Position numbers and translations under genes: made by a program
Origin: Rhizobium sp. P38BS-XIX
GTDB taxonomy: Bacteria > Pseudomonadota > Alphaproteobacteria > Rhizobiales > Rhizobiaceae
DNA length: 64,000 bases
Direction of reading: 5' to 3'
Assembly: GCF_012641435.1 (NCBI RefSeq)
Contig: NZ_JABAIJ010000004.1
Span: forward strand, 464,439 to 528,438
Notes under the pieces: generated by a model
What the model saw: the letters and a program-made list of their open reading frames with translations, nothing else
Databases searched by the model: none
Told to the model about the DNA's origin: nothing
Shown: in pieces, positions 1 to 8,461 of the stretch
Layout of the letters: the number at the start of each line of letters is the position of its first letter
Position numbering within the stretch: the stretch's first letter is position 1

Positions 1-107
1 AATGCGTCCGGCCGGACGGTAGCGAGGTCTTCGGCGTTGGCATCGATGACGATGTTGCTACCGCAACGGTAAAGGCCGTGCTCAGCGCAGCAAGCGCCGG
101 CGACTGA
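1..107 (+). CDS. leuA: C-terminal end of a 2-isopropylmalate synthase-like protein (partial)
   Basis: Only the last 34 codons lie in the window, read in the frame starting at base 3 and ending at TGA 105-107. The peptide contains GSEVFGVGIDDDVATATV, which resembles the end of the LeuA regulatory domain, where a G-V-G-x-D-x-x-x-x-T-A-T-x-x-A pattern precedes the C-terminus. LeuA condenses acetyl-CoA with 2-ketoisovalerate in leucine biosynthesis, and its C-terminal domain binds leucine as feedback inhibitor. The fragment is convergent with the next gene, 6 bp away. The assignment rests on this short match alone. A related R-domain enzyme such as citramalate synthase cannot be excluded. Confidence 0.6.
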   Translation, partial: CVRPDGSEVFGVGIDDDVATATVKAVLSAASAGD

Positions 108-113
108 TCGTTC

Positions 114-1838
114 CTATGACTCCGCGCTATCGGCCGGGACCGGTTGATGGCGAGGGGCTGGGGTAGCATCGCATGAGGCGGTCTGCCCCAGCCATCCTCG
201 ATAATGCACGATCAAGCCCACAAATAGCAGCCCGATCGAGACATCGAAGTGAAAGCGGCCGTCCTCCGACCATTCATAGGCCGTGCTGCGTGGTGCGAGA
301 GGGAGGGGCAGACGAAGACCGAAAAGCGACCATTTGCGTATCTCCATGCTCAGCCCATTGCCGCGCGGCGTAAGGTCGAAGGAGAAGCGAAACGGCCCGA
401 AGCGCTCGACAAGATGACCCCTCTCCTTGCTCAGATGGCTGGAGAAGAGCTGACCGGAAAAATCGCGCGTCCATCGTTCGATGCCGTTATTTTCCTCGAA
501 AGAGACGTGCAATGGATGGTGGCCTGCCGTCGGAAACCGGAATAGTCCGGCGACGAGCCGAGCCGGCAACGAAATCCCGCGGCTGACTAGCGCCTCTCCC
601 GCCGCGCCGCCGTCGCCAAAAACCTCATGCATCGTCCGTACCGGTGCGGATAGCTCAGCGAAGTCGGCTCCCATCACGCGTTGATAAAGCGGCATGTAGG
701 ATTTCTCCACGACGGCGTCGTTGATGGCAAGATCGCGAAAGAGAGCGCGGAACTCGGTAAGATCTAGAAGCTCATTGGCGGCGCGCGCACCTGCGCAGAG
801 GCGATCGTCACAAAGGGCGCGCGTCAGCAATTGCGCCGGAAGCGTGGGGATCTCCACGCCGTCGCCGTTTTCGGCGATGAGGGTCCAGCGCCGGGCCAGC
901 ATCGCACCTCGGCAAATACCTTTAACCTCGATAACCATGGCTGAACGCGCAGTGCCCAGCCGTGCAGTCAGGCCTTGCAAGGGCAACAGAAAGCGATTGA
1001 ATTTCTGCAGCGATGAAACCCAACCGAAGACCACCGCCCACGACATCAGCCAGAGAGCGAGAGTCTGGAAGGCAAATTCCGGCCCTGCCCGAAAGACGAC
1101 GGCCGGCTTACCCGGTATGCCCTCGACCAGGAGATCGTGATCCGGAACGTCGGCCAGCGCGACCAGCCTGCGCAGGCGCGGCTTGCCAGCGATCATGAAG
1201 CTTTCGCGCTTCAGCATGTGCCAGCCGGTTCCATCCTGCCAGCGCTTGCCTCGCCAGAGCCGTACGGGTTTGCCGACATAGCTTAGGATCGCCGAAGCGA
1301 CGGACGCGCCCGCGGTGGCGCGATTGGAGGCGCCGATCGCCATCTCGATGGAGCGAACCTCGGACATGCCGTCGGCAAGATCTGCAACCGCCGCACTGGA
1401 GAGGGCTGGCACGCTCGATGCGCCAGAGAGGATACAAACGCCGGCCATCTTGGCTGCGTCGTCAAGTGCGCCGATTGTGCCGACAAAATCGCGAGCATCG
1501 GCAAGATCAATATAGTGAATTCCAGCCGCAATGCAGGCGCGCGCGACACGGTGATCTCCATTCTGGAACGGGCCTGCGGCATCGATCACGACAAAGGGCT
1601 GGTGATTGGCAAGAACGTCCGCCATGTCGCCGTGCCGGTCGACGCGCAAGCCGATCGCGTTTGGCAGTTTTCGCGCCAGTGCTTCCGCCGCTTCGCCGTT
1701 TCGTCCGGCAACCAGCACATGGAAACCATCGCCGGAAAGGCGTCGCGACAGCCGTGACCCGAAGCCGCCATAGCCGCCGAGAACAAGCACCTTCTTCAAA
1801 GGATCCGATCCGCTTGTTCGGGCGTTGGCAACCAGCAT
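114..1838 (-). CDS. Saccharopine dehydrogenase-like NAD(P)-binding protein with C-terminal DUF4166
   Basis: A 574-residue protein in two parts. The N-terminal half opens with a Rossmann nucleotide-binding loop, GGYGGFG at residues 21-27, followed by the saccharopine-dehydrogenase-type fold (about residues 16-350). A hydrophobic stretch lies near residues 255-280. The C-terminal part (about 380-560), including MPLYQRVMGADF, matches DUF4166, a domain often fused to this reductase type. The substrate is unknown; the family name does not imply lysine metabolism here. The ATG at 1838 lies inside the upstream DCC-family gene (43-bp overlap), so the two are probably translationally coupled and functionally linked. 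Confidence 0.85.
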   Translation of the reverse strand: MLVANARTSGSDPLKKVLVLGGYGGFGSRLSRRLSGDGFHVLVAGRNGEAAEALARKLPNAIGLRVDRHGDMADVLANHQPFVVIDAAGPFQNGDHRVARACIAAGIHYIDLADARDFVGTIGALDDAAKMAGVCILSGASSVPALSSAAVADLADGMSEVRSIEMAIGASNRATAGASVASAILSYVGKPVRLWRGKRWQDGTGWHMLKRESFMIAGKPRLRRLVALADVPDHDLLVEGIPGKPAVVFRAGPEFAFQTLALWLMSWAVVFGWVSSLQKFNRFLLPLQGLTARLGTARSAMVIEVKGICRGAMLARRWTLIAENGDGVEIPTLPAQLLTRALCDDRLCAGARAANELLDLTEFRALFRDLAINDAVVEKSYMPLYQRVMGADFAELSAPVRTMHEVFGDGGAAGEALVSRGISLPARLVAGLFRFPTAGHHPLHVSFEENNGIERWTRDFSGQLFSSHLSKERGHLVERFGPFRFSFDLTPRGNGLSMEIRKWSLFGLRLPLPLAPRSTAYEWSEDGRFHFDVSIGLLFVGLIVHYRGWLGQTASCDATPAPRHQPVPADSAES

Positions 1839-2221
1839 GTTTCGCGCTTGCCGAAAAATCGATAGCGATTGCGGGCAAGCCAGCGATAGGCAGGATTTCG
1901 CAGGGCTCTGGGCACCAAAAGCAGCAACGATAGCGCTCTCCAGGGCCAGCCGAGGCCGGCATAAATCGAAAGCACGGCGTCGCTGTCGCGCAGCACACTC
2001 GCCCCGTCGACGATGATCAGGCTATCTGGATTGGCGGGATCAATGCCGCAGCGTCGATAAAGCTGCGCTCCAACTTCATTTTGCATGGATGCGAGGCGGA
2101 AGCGGCCTATGCGGTCGTGACGCAGAACGAATTGCGCATTTGCCGAGCATAATACGCACATGGCATCGAAGACGATGATCGGGCCTTGATGATCGATGGC
2201 GTTGATGTCGCTCTTGAGCAT
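1796..2221 (-). CDS. DCC family (DUF393) thiol-disulfide oxidoreductase
   Basis: A small protein of 141 residues from the ATG at 2221. An in-frame ATG at 2299 would add 26 residues with no family similarity, and neither start has a clear ribosome binding site. Near the N-terminus FDAMCVLC carries the family's C-x-x-C pair (C22 and C25); the usual form is D-G-x-C-x-x-C, so Gly is replaced by Ala here. The FVLRHDR and later LLVPRALRNPAYRWLARNRYR segments are typical of the family. DCC proteins are predicted thioredoxin-like redox proteins, but few have a known substrate. Its 3' end overlaps the DUF4166 reductase gene, suggesting one transcript. Confidence 0.85.
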   Translation of the reverse strand: MLKSDINAIDHQGPIIVFDAMCVLCSANAQFVLRHDRIGRFRLASMQNEVGAQLYRRCGIDPANPDSLIIVDGASVLRDSDAVLSIYAGLGWPWRALSLLLLVPRALRNPAYRWLARNRYRFFGKRETCWLPTPEQADRIL

Positions 2222-2357
2222 GTCTGTGTCTGCTGGCGTTAACTGCAAGCAGCTTTGCCTGCTTGTCGCCGGCAGGTCAATCGCATGACGTGCTTGCATG
2301 CATCAGACATTGACAAAAGCTTGTGATGTCTGCCCGACAAGTCCGGCGTAAAAAACA

Positions 2358-2387
2358 ACTTGGCCCGACTTGAAGGTCGGGCCAAGT
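2358..2387 (-). terminator. Rho-independent terminator of the small secreted protein gene
   Basis: A perfect 12-bp stem (ACTTGGCCCGAC / GTCGGGCCAAGT) with a 6-nt loop. On the minus strand the stem is followed closely by TTGTTTTTTAC, a U-run. It begins 17 bp after the stop of the gene at 2405-2659. Confidence 0.9.
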
Positions 2388-2404
2388 GGATGTTGAGAGA
2401 TTAA

Positions 2405-2659
2405 TCAGCGATAGCGCCAGCCGTCGTGCCAACGTTCGCGGTGCATCCAATAGCGATGACCATCCCAGTAGCCGCGGCCTGGATAAAAGATGCCGACTGC
2501 CGGGCCGCCCGGGACCACAACAACGGGTCGACGGTTCGGATGGCAATAGCCATAGGGGCCACGGTGGAAGCCGACGCCGCATCCTTCGCGGGCTTCAGCC
2601 GGCGACATCGTCGCAAAACAGGCGGTAGCTGCAAGGGCCAGAAAGATAAACTTCTTCAT
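2405..2659 (-). CDS. Small secreted GCG-type protein
   Basis: An 84-residue protein with a clear signal peptide: MKKFIFLALAATACFATM, then a probable cleavage site around AEA-R (residues 21-24). The mature part is short, rich in Gly, Tyr, His, Arg and Trp, and starts with GCGVGFHRGPYGYCHPNRRP. This matches the small rhizobial exported proteins called GCG_CRPN prefix-to-repeats proteins, whose function is unknown. The two cysteines (GCG and YCHP) could form a disulfide in the periplasm. A GAAGAGG Shine-Dalgarno-like sequence precedes the ATG. The gene has its own terminator and appears monocistronic. Confidence 0.85.
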   Translation of the reverse strand: MKKFIFLALAATACFATMSPAEAREGCGVGFHRGPYGYCHPNRRPVVVVPGGPAVGIFYPGRGYWDGHRYWMHRERWHDGWRYR

Positions 2660-2841
2660 GATAACCTCTTCACGTTTTTTCCCTTCGGTTCTTAAACGCC
2701 CGGGACCGGCAAATCTGTCGTTCCAAAATGAGATTTTTTTATTTTTTCTTCGTGTAAGTTTGCCGGGATCGTTAATTTTTTCATAAAATTGTTTTTATTC
2801 AATAATTTAGGTTGCCGTTATCTGTCCCGTCTTCCGGTCCG

Positions 2842-3735
2842 TTACGGTAGAAGTTCAGGTTTCGCCGTGCGTGCTCTGTCGGCTCGGACGCTACGCTGCA
2901 TTGTTTTAAAGAGGCTCGCGTTGAACAGCGCACCCAGGTTTGGGAGCATGGTTTTGTAGCATTTATCGAGGCAAAGATACCCATCCGAGCTGTAGGTAAA
3001 AAGCAGCTCCCGGCGTGCAAAAGCATGCGCGAGCCATAAGGTGAAGGCGACGCCGACACCCCAACCCATAAACGTATCGCTCGCCCAATGGGCACCAACC
3101 CACTGGCGCGACAAGCAGATTAAGATGCCTGTCGGCACGACAATCGGGCGAAGCCGTGGGAAGACCAATGCCAGGGATATCGCCATCGCGCCCGCTGTCG
3201 CGGAATGCCCCGACGGAAAGGAGGCGAAGTCTGCGTGAAACGAAAAGGGCCGGAAATAGAAGACGCCGTCCACCTGGATGAATTTTGGTCGGGCCCGGCC
3301 AATGATATTCTTCAGAAGAGAAGCAACAAGACCACCCCCGGCGACAGATATGAAGATGAATGCGGACGATGTCGCGACGAGCTTCGAGCTTATCCGGGCA
3401 GTTTTCCTCAACTTCTCAGCTGGCACGAGAGCGGCCGACATCAAAAGGCCGCCGCTCAGCGAAAGCACCAGAAGCCCAGTGCCGAGGCCGCTGATCCACT
3501 TGGCCATGCCGCGCAGTTGTCCAGGAAAGGATTTCATCCAGATCGCAAGCGGATAATCGGCTACCGTCAGGATCAATATGGACAGCAAGAGGAAGATGCC
3601 GATGATCAGCATCGGCCGTTCGAGAAAAGCCCGATTTGCAGGCACCTCGCGTGTCGGCTTGATGAAGAGACGCTTGATGCCGCTCATCGCCCGCGTCCGA
3701 CACGAATTCGCGGTGTTGGACAGGCCCTTCTTCAT
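2842..3735 (-). CDS. PAP2 family membrane phosphatase
   Basis: A multi-spanning membrane protein (297 residues) with all three motifs of the type-2 phosphatidic acid phosphatase family: K-x6-RP in KNIIGRARP (residues 142-150), PSGH (174-177) and SR-x5-H-x3-D in SRQWVGAHWASD (209-220). These form the active site that removes phosphate from lipid phosphates at the outer face of the inner membrane. Family members act on undecaprenyl pyrophosphate, phosphatidylglycerol phosphate or the lipid A 1-phosphate (LpxE); the sequence alone does not decide. I chose the ATG at 3735, preceded by AAGGAG, over an upstream TTG at 3744. The tail after about residue 235 is longer than usual and polar. Confidence 0.9.
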   Translation of the reverse strand: MKKGLSNTANSCRTRAMSGIKRLFIKPTREVPANRAFLERPMLIIGIFLLLSILILTVADYPLAIWMKSFPGQLRGMAKWISGLGTGLLVLSLSGGLLMSAALVPAEKLRKTARISSKLVATSSAFIFISVAGGGLVASLLKNIIGRARPKFIQVDGVFYFRPFSFHADFASFPSGHSATAGAMAISLALVFPRLRPIVVPTGILICLSRQWVGAHWASDTFMGWGVGVAFTLWLAHAFARRELLFTYSSDGYLCLDKCYKTMLPNLGALFNASLFKTMQRSVRADRARTAKPELLP

Positions 3736-4096
3736 AGAGCGCAACTCCTTGCGCGTTTTTCATGAGAGGGAGGCCGCGATTGACCGTTGATGCGGTAATT
3801 CATGAAAATTGGGCCTCGAGCTCCGACTGTTCACCGGGGGCATCGCTATAGACGTACGCTGACAGTCGCCTGAAAGAGCATTCTTGGGTTCGGGGAGGCC
3901 ATGGCGACTTAAAGGGTCTGGGATCCGCCACGACGCTGTGGATTTACCGGCCTTGAGTATCGGTCCCAGTCGAAAAGGATTTTAAATCAGCCGGATACGG
4001 TGCCAGTGAGCCGACCGTGGTGAAAGAACCGGCGGAGGATTGCGTAAAACCGCTTTTTTAGCGACAATTACTATTGCGTTCGGTGGGAGGAGCCAG
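3736..4096. other. Divergent intergenic region, about 360 bp
   Basis: This gap separates the minus-strand PAP2 gene from the plus-strand GAF/Fis regulator and must hold both promoters. I see no convincing gene in it and no strong -35/-10 pair. A GGGAGG ribosome binding site at 4085-4090 sits 6 bp before the regulator's ATG at 4097. Confidence 0.5.
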
Positions 4097-5050
4097 ATGC
4101 ACGAATATTCCGCGCATGCGGATCAGGTTTACGCGTCGGCGCAATCCGCGTCGGCCAGTTCGTCCGTTGCCGCTTCCTGGCGACGATGCATGTTGATGCA
4201 TCGCCTCGCGCCGGAAGAGACGCGCTTGCCCATGCGGCTGACGCAGCAGGAGTTCGCGATTGCCGCTGAGCGCTCCCAGCGCCTGGTCGCCGAGGCGACC
4301 CTCGAGTTGGATCGTCTCTTCCTCGCAGTCGGCAAGGCGGGATGCTGCCTGTTGCTGACGGACAAGGATGGTATAGCGCTTGAGCGTCGTGGCGCTGCCG
4401 GCGATGACAAGGAGTTCCACGCGCTTGGTCTGTGGACCGGTTCGATCTGGACGGAAGCAAGCATTGGGACGAACGGTATCGGTACGGCTCTTGCCGACGA
4501 GCGGGCCGTCACCATCTTCCGGGATCAGCATTTCTTCTGCTCCAATATCGACTTGAGCTGCACGACCGCGCCGATCCGCGATCATCGGGGCCAGCTGGTG
4601 GGCGCGCTGGATATTTCGACCTGCCGAGATGACGTCAACGATGCGACTGTGGCGATCCTGTCGCAGACCGTTCGGGATGCGGCTTTACGCATCGAGCTGA
4701 ACCTTTTCAGGAGCGCATTCGCCGGTGCCCGTTTCATCATGGTCCCGACGGATACGGCTTCCACCTCGGCGCTTCTTGCCGTTGACCGCAATGATCTCGT
4801 GCTTGGCGCGACGAAGGCCGCGCGCGTTGCGTTGAAATTGGATGATCTTCGTATCGAAGCCGGAATTCCGGCCTCCGACGTCCTGCGGGAACAGCAGGGT
4901 GAGGCGGGTGCGGACCTCATGGAGGCGGAACGCGCCGCGTTGCTGCGCGCCCTTTCTCGTGCCAACGGCAATGTATCGCAAGCGGCAGGGGCGCTCGGCA
5001 TGAGCCGCTCGACGCTGCATAGGAAAATGAAGCGGCTTAATCTTCACTGA
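4097..5050 (+). CDS. GAF-domain / Fis-type HTH transcriptional regulator (AcoR-like, no AAA+ domain)
   Basis: A 317-residue protein starting at the ATG preceded by GGGAGG; an upstream in-frame start at 4040 has no such signal. The N-terminal two thirds resembles the sensory GAF region of acetoin regulator AcoR and relatives (for example WTEASIGTNGIGTAL). The C-terminus (about residues 272-317) is a Fis-type helix-turn-helix, NGNVSQAAGALGMSRSTLH. The central sigma-54-activating AAA+ domain of true AcoR is absent: no Walker A and no GAFTGA motif. It therefore probably does not act as a sigma-54 enhancer-binding activator. It lies directly upstream of the aldehyde dehydrogenase gene, its likely target. 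Confidence 0.85.
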   Translation: MHEYSAHADQVYASAQSASASSSVAASWRRCMLMHRLAPEETRLPMRLTQQEFAIAAERSQRLVAEATLELDRLFLAVGKAGCCLLLTDKDGIALERRGAAGDDKEFHALGLWTGSIWTEASIGTNGIGTALADERAVTIFRDQHFFCSNIDLSCTTAPIRDHRGQLVGALDISTCRDDVNDATVAILSQTVRDAALRIELNLFRSAFAGARFIMVPTDTASTSALLAVDRNDLVLGATKAARVALKLDDLRIEAGIPASDVLREQQGEAGADLMEAERAALLRALSRANGNVSQAAGALGMSRSTLHRKMKRLNLH

Positions 5051-5081
5051 AGTGCCTGCAATGCCAATTGTGCGAAGGAGC

Positions 5082-5099
5082 TGTCGCAGAGTTGCGACA
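5082..5099. promoter_or_regulatory. Dyad operator upstream of the aldehyde dehydrogenase gene
   Basis: A perfect inverted repeat TGTCGCA-GAGT-TGCGACA (7-bp arms, 4-bp spacer) 108 bp before the aldehyde dehydrogenase ATG. Its place between a Fis-type regulator and the gene it probably controls makes it a likely binding site for that regulator. The link is inferred from position and symmetry. Confidence 0.6.
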
Positions 5100-5206
5100 C
5101 TGTGCGCTGCGGCACGACATGGTCAGGCTATCCCCCAAAGGCATATCGACGCAAATTTCTTCCCATTGGGTTCGCTCACCGAACCTGCCAACCAAGGGAG
5201 GATGGC

Positions 5207-6715
5207 ATGCTGCATCAGAAGATCGTCGAATCTCCGTTCAAGCTGAAATACGGCAACTATATCGGCGGCGAATGGCGCGAGCCGATTGGTGGAAAATATT
5301 TCGACAACCTCACGCCGATCACCGGTGGCAAGATCTGCGAGATACCGCGCTCTGACGAAAAGGATATCAACGCCGCCATCGATGCCGCACATGCGGCAAA
5401 GGACAAGTGGGGCCGGACGTCCACCACCGAACGTTCCAATATCCTGATGAAAATCGCCCAGCGCATGGAAGACAAGCTGGAAGTGCTGGCGCAGGCCGAA
5501 AGCTGGGACAACGGTAAGCCGATCCGTGAAACCATGGCGGCCGATATTCCGCTCGCCATCGATCATTTCCGCTACTTTGCGTCCTGCATTCGTGCCCAGG
5601 AAGGTTCGATCGGCGAAATCGACCATGACACCGTCGCCTATCACTTCCATGAGCCGCTCGGCGTCGTTGGCCAGATCATTCCCTGGAACTTCCCGATCCT
5701 GATGGCCGCTTGGAAGCTTGCGCCGGCACTTGCCGCCGGCAATTGCGTCGTCATCAAGCCCGCGGAACAGACGCCAGCCTCGCTGCTCGTCTGGGCCGAG
5801 CTCATCGGCGACCTTCTGCCGCCCGGCGTGCTCAACATCGTCAACGGTTTCGGCCTTGAGGCCGGCAAGCCGCTGGCGACTAGCCCGCGCATCGCCAAGA
5901 TCGCCTTTACCGGTGAGACGACGACAGGCCGGCTCATCATGCAATATGCCAGCCAGAACCTCATCCCCGTCACGCTCGAACTCGGCGGCAAGTCGCCGAA
6001 CATCTTCTTTGCTGACGTCGCGGCTGAAGATGACGACTTCTTCGACAAGGCGCTCGAAGGCTTTGCAATGTTCGCCCTCAACCAGGGCGAGGTCTGCACA
6101 TGCCCCAGTCGCGCGCTGATCCAGGAATCGGTCTACGACCGCTTCATGGAGCGGGCCGTCAAGCGCGTGGAAGCCATCAAGCAAGGCAATCCGCTGGATG
6201 CCGCAACCATGATCGGTGCGCAGGCTTCGAGCGAGCAGATGGAGAAGATCCTCTCCTATCTCGATATCGGCAGGCAGGAAGGCGCTGAAGTGCTGACGGG
6301 CGGCGCGCGCGCCGATCTCGGCGGCGAGCTGTCGAGCGGCTATTACATCAAGCCGACCATCTTCAAGGGCCACAACAAGATGCGTGTGTTCCAGGAGGAG
6401 ATCTTCGGTCCTGTCGTATCGGTCACGACCTTCAAGGACGAGAAGGACGCGCTCGAAATCGCCAACGACACGCTCTATGGCCTCGGTGCCGGCGTGTGGA
6501 CTCGCGACGGCAACCGCGCCTATCGCTTCGGCCGTGAAATCCAGGCCGGCCGTGTCTGGACGAATTGCTACCATGCCTATCCGGCGCACGCCGCCTTTGG
6601 CGGGTACAAGCAATCGGGCATCGGTCGCGAGACGCACAAGATGATGCTCGATCATTACCAGCAGACCAAAAACATGCTGGTCAGCTACAGCCCCAAGGCA
6701 CTCGGCTTCTTCTGA
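5207..6715 (+). CDS. NAD-dependent aldehyde dehydrogenase (AldB/ExaC-like)
   Basis: A full-length aldehyde dehydrogenase (502 residues) that oxidises an aldehyde to its acid with NAD(P). The catalytic cysteine is C297 in [11 protein letters not shown] and the general base is E258 in TLELGGKSP. The FTGETTTGR segment binds the cofactor. The C-T-C-P-S-R surroundings of the cysteine and the overall sequence place it with acetaldehyde dehydrogenases of the AldB/ExaC type. The ATG at 5207 is preceded by AGGGAGG; an earlier ATG at 5202 is out of frame. It is flanked by an AcoR-like regulator and a DUF779 gene, a common arrangement around acetaldehyde dehydrogenases. The physiological substrate is probably acetaldehyde or a similar short aldehyde. 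Confidence 0.93.
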   Translation: MLHQKIVESPFKLKYGNYIGGEWREPIGGKYFDNLTPITGGKICEIPRSDEKDINAAIDAAHAAKDKWGRTSTTERSNILMKIAQRMEDKLEVLAQAESWDNGKPIRETMAADIPLAIDHFRYFASCIRAQEGSIGEIDHDTVAYHFHEPLGVVGQIIPWNFPILMAAWKLAPALAAGNCVVIKPAEQTPASLLVWAELIGDLLPPGVLNIVNGFGLEAGKPLATSPRIAKIAFTGETTTGRLIMQYASQNLIPVTLELGGKSPNIFFADVAAEDDDFFDKALEGFAMFALNQGEVCTCPSRALIQESVYDRFMERAVKRVEAIKQGNPLDAATMIGAQASSEQMEKILSYLDIGRQEGAEVLTGGARADLGGELSSGYYIKPTIFKGHNKMRVFQEEIFGPVVSVTTFKDEKDALEIANDTLYGLGAGVWTRDGNRAYRFGREIQAGRVWTNCYHAYPAHAAFGGYKQSGIGRETHKMMLDHYQQTKNMLVSYSPKALGFF

Positions 6716-6737
6716 GACCTCCCAATGAAGCCAACGA

Positions 6738-6761
6738 GGCTCCCGGTCGCGGCCGGGAGCC
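6738..6761 (+). terminator. Stem-loop between aldehyde dehydrogenase and DUF779 genes
   Basis: A perfect 9-bp GC-rich stem (GGCTCCCGG / CCGGGAGCC) with a 6-nt loop, 22 bp after the aldehyde dehydrogenase stop. No U-run follows. It may attenuate, or protect the upstream mRNA from 3' decay, rather than fully terminate. Confidence 0.5.
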
Positions 6762-6794
6762 TTCGCGCATGACAATCGATCAAGGAGGACGGTT

Positions 6795-7190
6795 ATGGAC
6801 GACATAGGCACCGAGCCAAGGGTTCTGGCGACAGAAAAGGCGCTCGATCTCATTCGCGAGATACAGGAAGACCACCCCGATATCCTCTTTCATCAGTCCG
6901 GGGGCTGCTGTGACGGCTCGTCGCCGATGTGTTATCCGGCGAACGAATTCATGGTCGGCGACAACGACGTCAAACTCGGCGAGATTGGCGGAGTGCCTGT
7001 CTACATCAGCGGCAGCCAGTTCGAGGCCTGGAAGCACACGCAGCTCATTATCGATGTCGTGCCGGGACGCGGTGGCATGTTCTCGCTCGACAATGGGCGG
7101 GAGAAGAGATTTCTCACCCGCTCGCGCCTCTTTGGCGGCGGCGAGGCCTGTGCGATCCCCGATATCGGCGGCAAGCCGGCTGCCCGATAA
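6795..7190 (+). CDS. DUF779 family protein
   Basis: A 131-residue cytosolic protein of the DUF779 family, recognised by HQSGGCCDGSSPMCYP (about residues 35-50) and the later GRGGMFSLDNGREKRFLTRSRLF. The family is repeatedly found next to acetaldehyde dehydrogenases, as here, but its biochemical role is not established. The conserved cysteines (C39, C40, C47) would suit metal binding or a redox role; this is inference. The start has a good AAGGAGG ribosome binding site. It probably belongs to the same operon as the dehydrogenase, separated from it by a hairpin. Confidence 0.9.
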   Translation: MDDIGTEPRVLATEKALDLIREIQEDHPDILFHQSGGCCDGSSPMCYPANEFMVGDNDVKLGEIGGVPVYISGSQFEAWKHTQLIIDVVPGRGGMFSLDNGREKRFLTRSRLFGGGEACAIPDIGGKPAAR

Positions 7191-7273
7191 ACTCGGTGTA
7201 GTATTCGTCTAATACCCGTGGGGGAGATTTCTTTGTTAGGATAGGCCTGTTGGTTTTGAGGGAGGAGCAAACG

Positions 7274-7870
7274 ATGCCAGCAGCAAAGATCCTGATGATA
7301 ACAGGTGATTTCACCGAAGACTATGAGACCATGGTTCCGTTCCAGACGCTGCTTGCCTGCGGCTATACGGTCCATGCCGTCTGCCCTGGCAAGAATGCCG
7401 GTGAGACGGTGGCGACTGCCATTCACGATTTCGAAGGCGATCAGACTTATTCCGAAAAGCGGGGTCATAATTTCGCATTGAATGCGACTTTTGCCAGCAT
7501 TCGCGCCGAAGATTATGATGCGCTCGTCATCCCGGGTGGCCGGGCGCCGGAATATCTCCGCCTGAATCCGGAAGTCATCAAGGCGGTTCATCATTTCTTC
7601 GAGGCCAATAAACCCGTTGCAGCCATTTGCCATGGCGCACAATTGCTGGCGGCTGCCGGCGTACTCAAGGGACGCACCTGCTCGGCCTATCCGGCCTGTC
7701 GGCCCGAAGTCGAGCTTGCCGGGGGTCGCTATGCCGACATCGCCATCAATGATGCGGTGGCGGACGGTAACCTCGTTACCGCGCCGGCGTGGCCAGCGCA
7801 TCCATCATGGCTGAGGCAATTTATGGCGGTCCTCGATGCTGCCGCGTTGTCGGAAGCTGACGCAGCCTGA
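7274..7870 (+). CDS. DJ-1/PfpI family protein
   Basis: A 198-residue protein with the class I glutamine amidotransferase-like fold. The nucleophile elbow is [10 protein letters not shown] with C119 followed by H120, and the upstream [11 protein letters not shown] loop is typical of PfpI/YhbO-type proteins. Members have been reported as cysteine proteases, chaperones or deglycases acting on methylglyoxal-type damage. Next to an aldehyde dehydrogenase, a role in reactive carbonyl defence is plausible but unproven. The ATG at 7274, with GGAGGAG upstream, is preferred over an in-frame GTG/TTG-type start at 7250. It lies 83 bp after DUF779 and may share its transcript. Confidence 0.9.
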   Translation: MPAAKILMITGDFTEDYETMVPFQTLLACGYTVHAVCPGKNAGETVATAIHDFEGDQTYSEKRGHNFALNATFASIRAEDYDALVIPGGRAPEYLRLNPEVIKAVHHFFEANKPVAAICHGAQLLAAAGVLKGRTCSAYPACRPEVELAGGRYADIAINDAVADGNLVTAPAWPAHPSWLRQFMAVLDAAALSEADAA

Positions 7871-7890
7871 GTCGTAGCGGGGAGGCATCG

Positions 7891-8241
7891 ATGTGCGAAT
7901 TGTTCATCAAGGCAGATAACAAGCTCTGGGAAAGCACGACGCGCTCCTTGCGCATCGATGGCATGGTAACGAGCGTCAGGCTGGAGAATTTCTTCTGGTC
8001 CAAGCTGGAGGAAATCGCGCGGCGTGACGGTATGAATGTGGTGCAGTTGATCACAAAGCTGCACCACGAATCGATAGACGCCGGTCATGATCTCGGCAAT
8101 TTCACTTCGTTCCTGCGGGTCTGTTGTGCCCGCTATCTCGATTTGCAGCTTGCCGGTGAGATCTCGCGCGATCTTTCACGACCGATTGCCGGACTCGACG
8201 CCCCGGCAATTCTCGATCGGGAACGCTCCAAATATCATTGA
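7891..8241 (+). CDS. Ribbon-helix-helix (RHH_4-type) protein
   Basis: A 116-residue protein starting 20 bp after the DJ-1 gene with a strong GGGGAGG ribosome binding site. The segment TRSLRIDGMVTSVRLENFFWSKLEEIARRDGMNVVQLITKL (about residues 17-57, not quoted further) has the strand-helix-helix layout of the RHH_4 family common in alphaproteobacteria. RHH proteins bind DNA as dimers through the antiparallel strand pair, here around SVRLENFF. It may regulate the upstream genes, but no target is visible. Confidence 0.8.
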   Translation: MCELFIKADNKLWESTTRSLRIDGMVTSVRLENFFWSKLEEIARRDGMNVVQLITKLHHESIDAGHDLGNFTSFLRVCCARYLDLQLAGEISRDLSRPIAGLDAPAILDRERSKYH

Positions 8242-8461
8242 TAGCATGGCCGGACACGTTTCGGTCGGCATGCAACGCCGAATTCTCCCCGTGACTTTAC
8301 GAGAAATACAACCCTGAGAGTATTATTCGGCGATAGATACACCCAATTATTCAAGTCTTAACCAACCCTTGATAGTAATATCGATGTCGACTATCGCATG
8401 AAGGGATAGGGTTGCTGCCAAGCTTCCATGAGGGAGAAGCCGAGGCAATTGAGGATTTGCG

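Noticed and set aside
3796..4030. Possible small gene or RNA in the gap before the GAF regulator
   Set aside because: No frame with a ribosome binding site and no strong hairpin plus U-run was found.
5106..5145. Possible sigma-54 promoter before the aldehyde dehydrogenase gene
   Set aside because: A GGCAC element is present, but the -12 GC at the required distance is missing. The adjacent regulator also lacks the AAA+ domain needed for sigma-54 activation.
5123..6853. Long open frame (576 codons) antisense to the aldehyde dehydrogenase gene
   Set aside because: It mirrors a conserved gene in a G+C-biased genome, has no recognisable domain and crosses the whole ALDH gene. The same applies to long antisense frames over katG, degP, the GH94 and GH2 genes and an aldo/keto reductase.
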